Assembly: GCA_012840965.1 (NCBI GenBank)
Contig: DUVQ01000009.1
Location: 18,028 to 82,027, forward strand
Direction of reading: 5' to 3'
DNA: 64,000 nt
DNA from: Oligoflexales bacterium
Lineage (GTDB): Bacteria > Myxococcota_A > UBA9042 > DTJE01
Positions 63,684-64,000 of this stretch are shown here, in pieces (position 1 is the stretch's first letter; the number at the start of each line of letters is the position of its first letter). The notes below the pieces were generated by a model. It ran no database searches. It was not told the DNA's origin and saw only the letters and a list, made by a program, of their open reading frames with translations. The position numbers were made by a program, and so were the translations under genes.

Positions 63684-64000
63684 CTAGAAATTTATCACTT
63701 GCATTAGTTGCCATGCTGTTCCTTTCTGGGTGTATCACGTCAAAGGAGCTACACAAGCGCACTTCGGCCTTGGAACACCTGCTTAGCGAAAACCATGAGG
63801 CTATGTACATATGCACCCCTGTCGAACTTGCTAGGGCCACTGCGTACGTCGATTTTTCGCTTAATGAATCAGCGCTTGGTCGTCCGATGGCGGCCAAGCA
63901 GTTTGTAGACAAGGCTGCCGCGGCTTCAAAAGAGGCTTTTGTTGGTTCCAGAGACAGTTGGTGCATGAAAGACAGGGATGGTGACGGCATACCTGATGAC
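63680..64000 (+). CDS. Lipoprotein with helical domain and Ca-binding-type repeat (3' end outside window)
   Basis: ATG 63680 overlaps the previous stop (ATGA). The first 107 residues give a lipobox (MLFLSGC) and a domain like that of the preceding lipoprotein (ARATAYVDFSLNESALGR, AKQFVDKAAAAS). They end in DRDGDGIPDD, the thrombospondin type 3-like Ca-binding repeat that commonly precedes OmpA domains. An OmpA-type peptidoglycan-binding C-terminus beyond the window is likely but unseen. Confidence 0.75.
   Translation, partial: MTRNLSLALVAMLFLSGCITSKELHKRTSALEHLLSENHEAMYICTPVELARATAYVDFSLNESALGRPMAAKQFVDKAAAASKEAFVGSRDSWCMKDRDGDGIPDD

Overview
The window is a gene-dense bacterial chromosome segment of roughly 50% GC. 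It holds one tRNA, about 45 protein-coding genes, one clearly broken gene, remnants of an insertion sequence, and no phage module or CRISPR array. Many proteins are secreted lipoproteins with Asp/Thr/Pro/Glu-rich linkers or long Cys-rich tandem repeats. Others carry formylglycine-generating-enzyme (FGE)-like, IPT/TIG, PEGA and OmpA domains, or belong to the DUF507 family. This mix suggests a Gram-negative deltaproteobacterial-grade lineage such as Myxococcota or Bradymonadota. That placement is inferred from domain style only, since no phylogenetic marker could be tested.

Layout. 1-4.5 kb: the tail of a repeat-rich secreted protein, a UbiK/BMFP-like coiled-coil protein, GAPDH with a strong promoter, and an FGE-like lipoprotein whose start is out of frame. 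4.55-10.1 kb: a GC-richer island with a lipoprotein and a giant VWA/OmpA lipoprotein. It is bounded by inverted copies of one transposon end, on the left with a transposase fragment and on the right as a 153-bp MITE-like element. 10.1-13.7 kb: a CtlX-like guanidino hydrolase, then an exbD-tonB-gluzincin operon. 13.9-24.8 kb: an Asp-rich lipoprotein, an alpha/beta hydrolase broken by a 14-bp duplication, cobT-cobS-cobC for cobalamin lower-ligand assembly, a urea transporter, a beta-carbonic anhydrase, a Cys-repeat lipoprotein and an esterase lipoprotein. 24.9-29.5 kb: a giant Cys-rich lipoprotein interrupted at a C6/G6 tract, then an AT-rich SIR2-coiled-coil-TPR gene that looks like a stand-alone anti-phage NADase. 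29.6-43.7 kb: two OsmC proteins, a TPR protein, an exported TldD coupled to a PP2C phosphatase, a HEAT protein, MgtE, DacB, a second FGE-like lipoprotein, a TPR-PEGA protein, PssA, an epimerase and an RRM protein. 44-53.2 kb: an IPT/TIG lipoprotein, two small lipoproteins, DUF507, PBP1A and a tRNA with a CAU anticodon. 53.5-64 kb: two very large paralogous metalloprotease lipoproteins and the start of a lipoprotein/OmpA-type pair that runs off the window.

Working view. Much of the window serves the cell envelope: peptidoglycan synthesis and trimming (PBP1A, DacB), phospholipid synthesis (PssA), energy transduction (ExbD/TonB) and an exposed lipoprotein/protease repertoire. Primary metabolism appears as GAPDH, cobalamin assembly and carbonic anhydrase.

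The most interesting signals are the SIR2-TPR gene, the island bounded by transposon ends, C-rich hexamer-like tracts abutting stop codons, and three separate reading-frame disruptions in envelope genes. The last could be real decay or switching, or assembly error.
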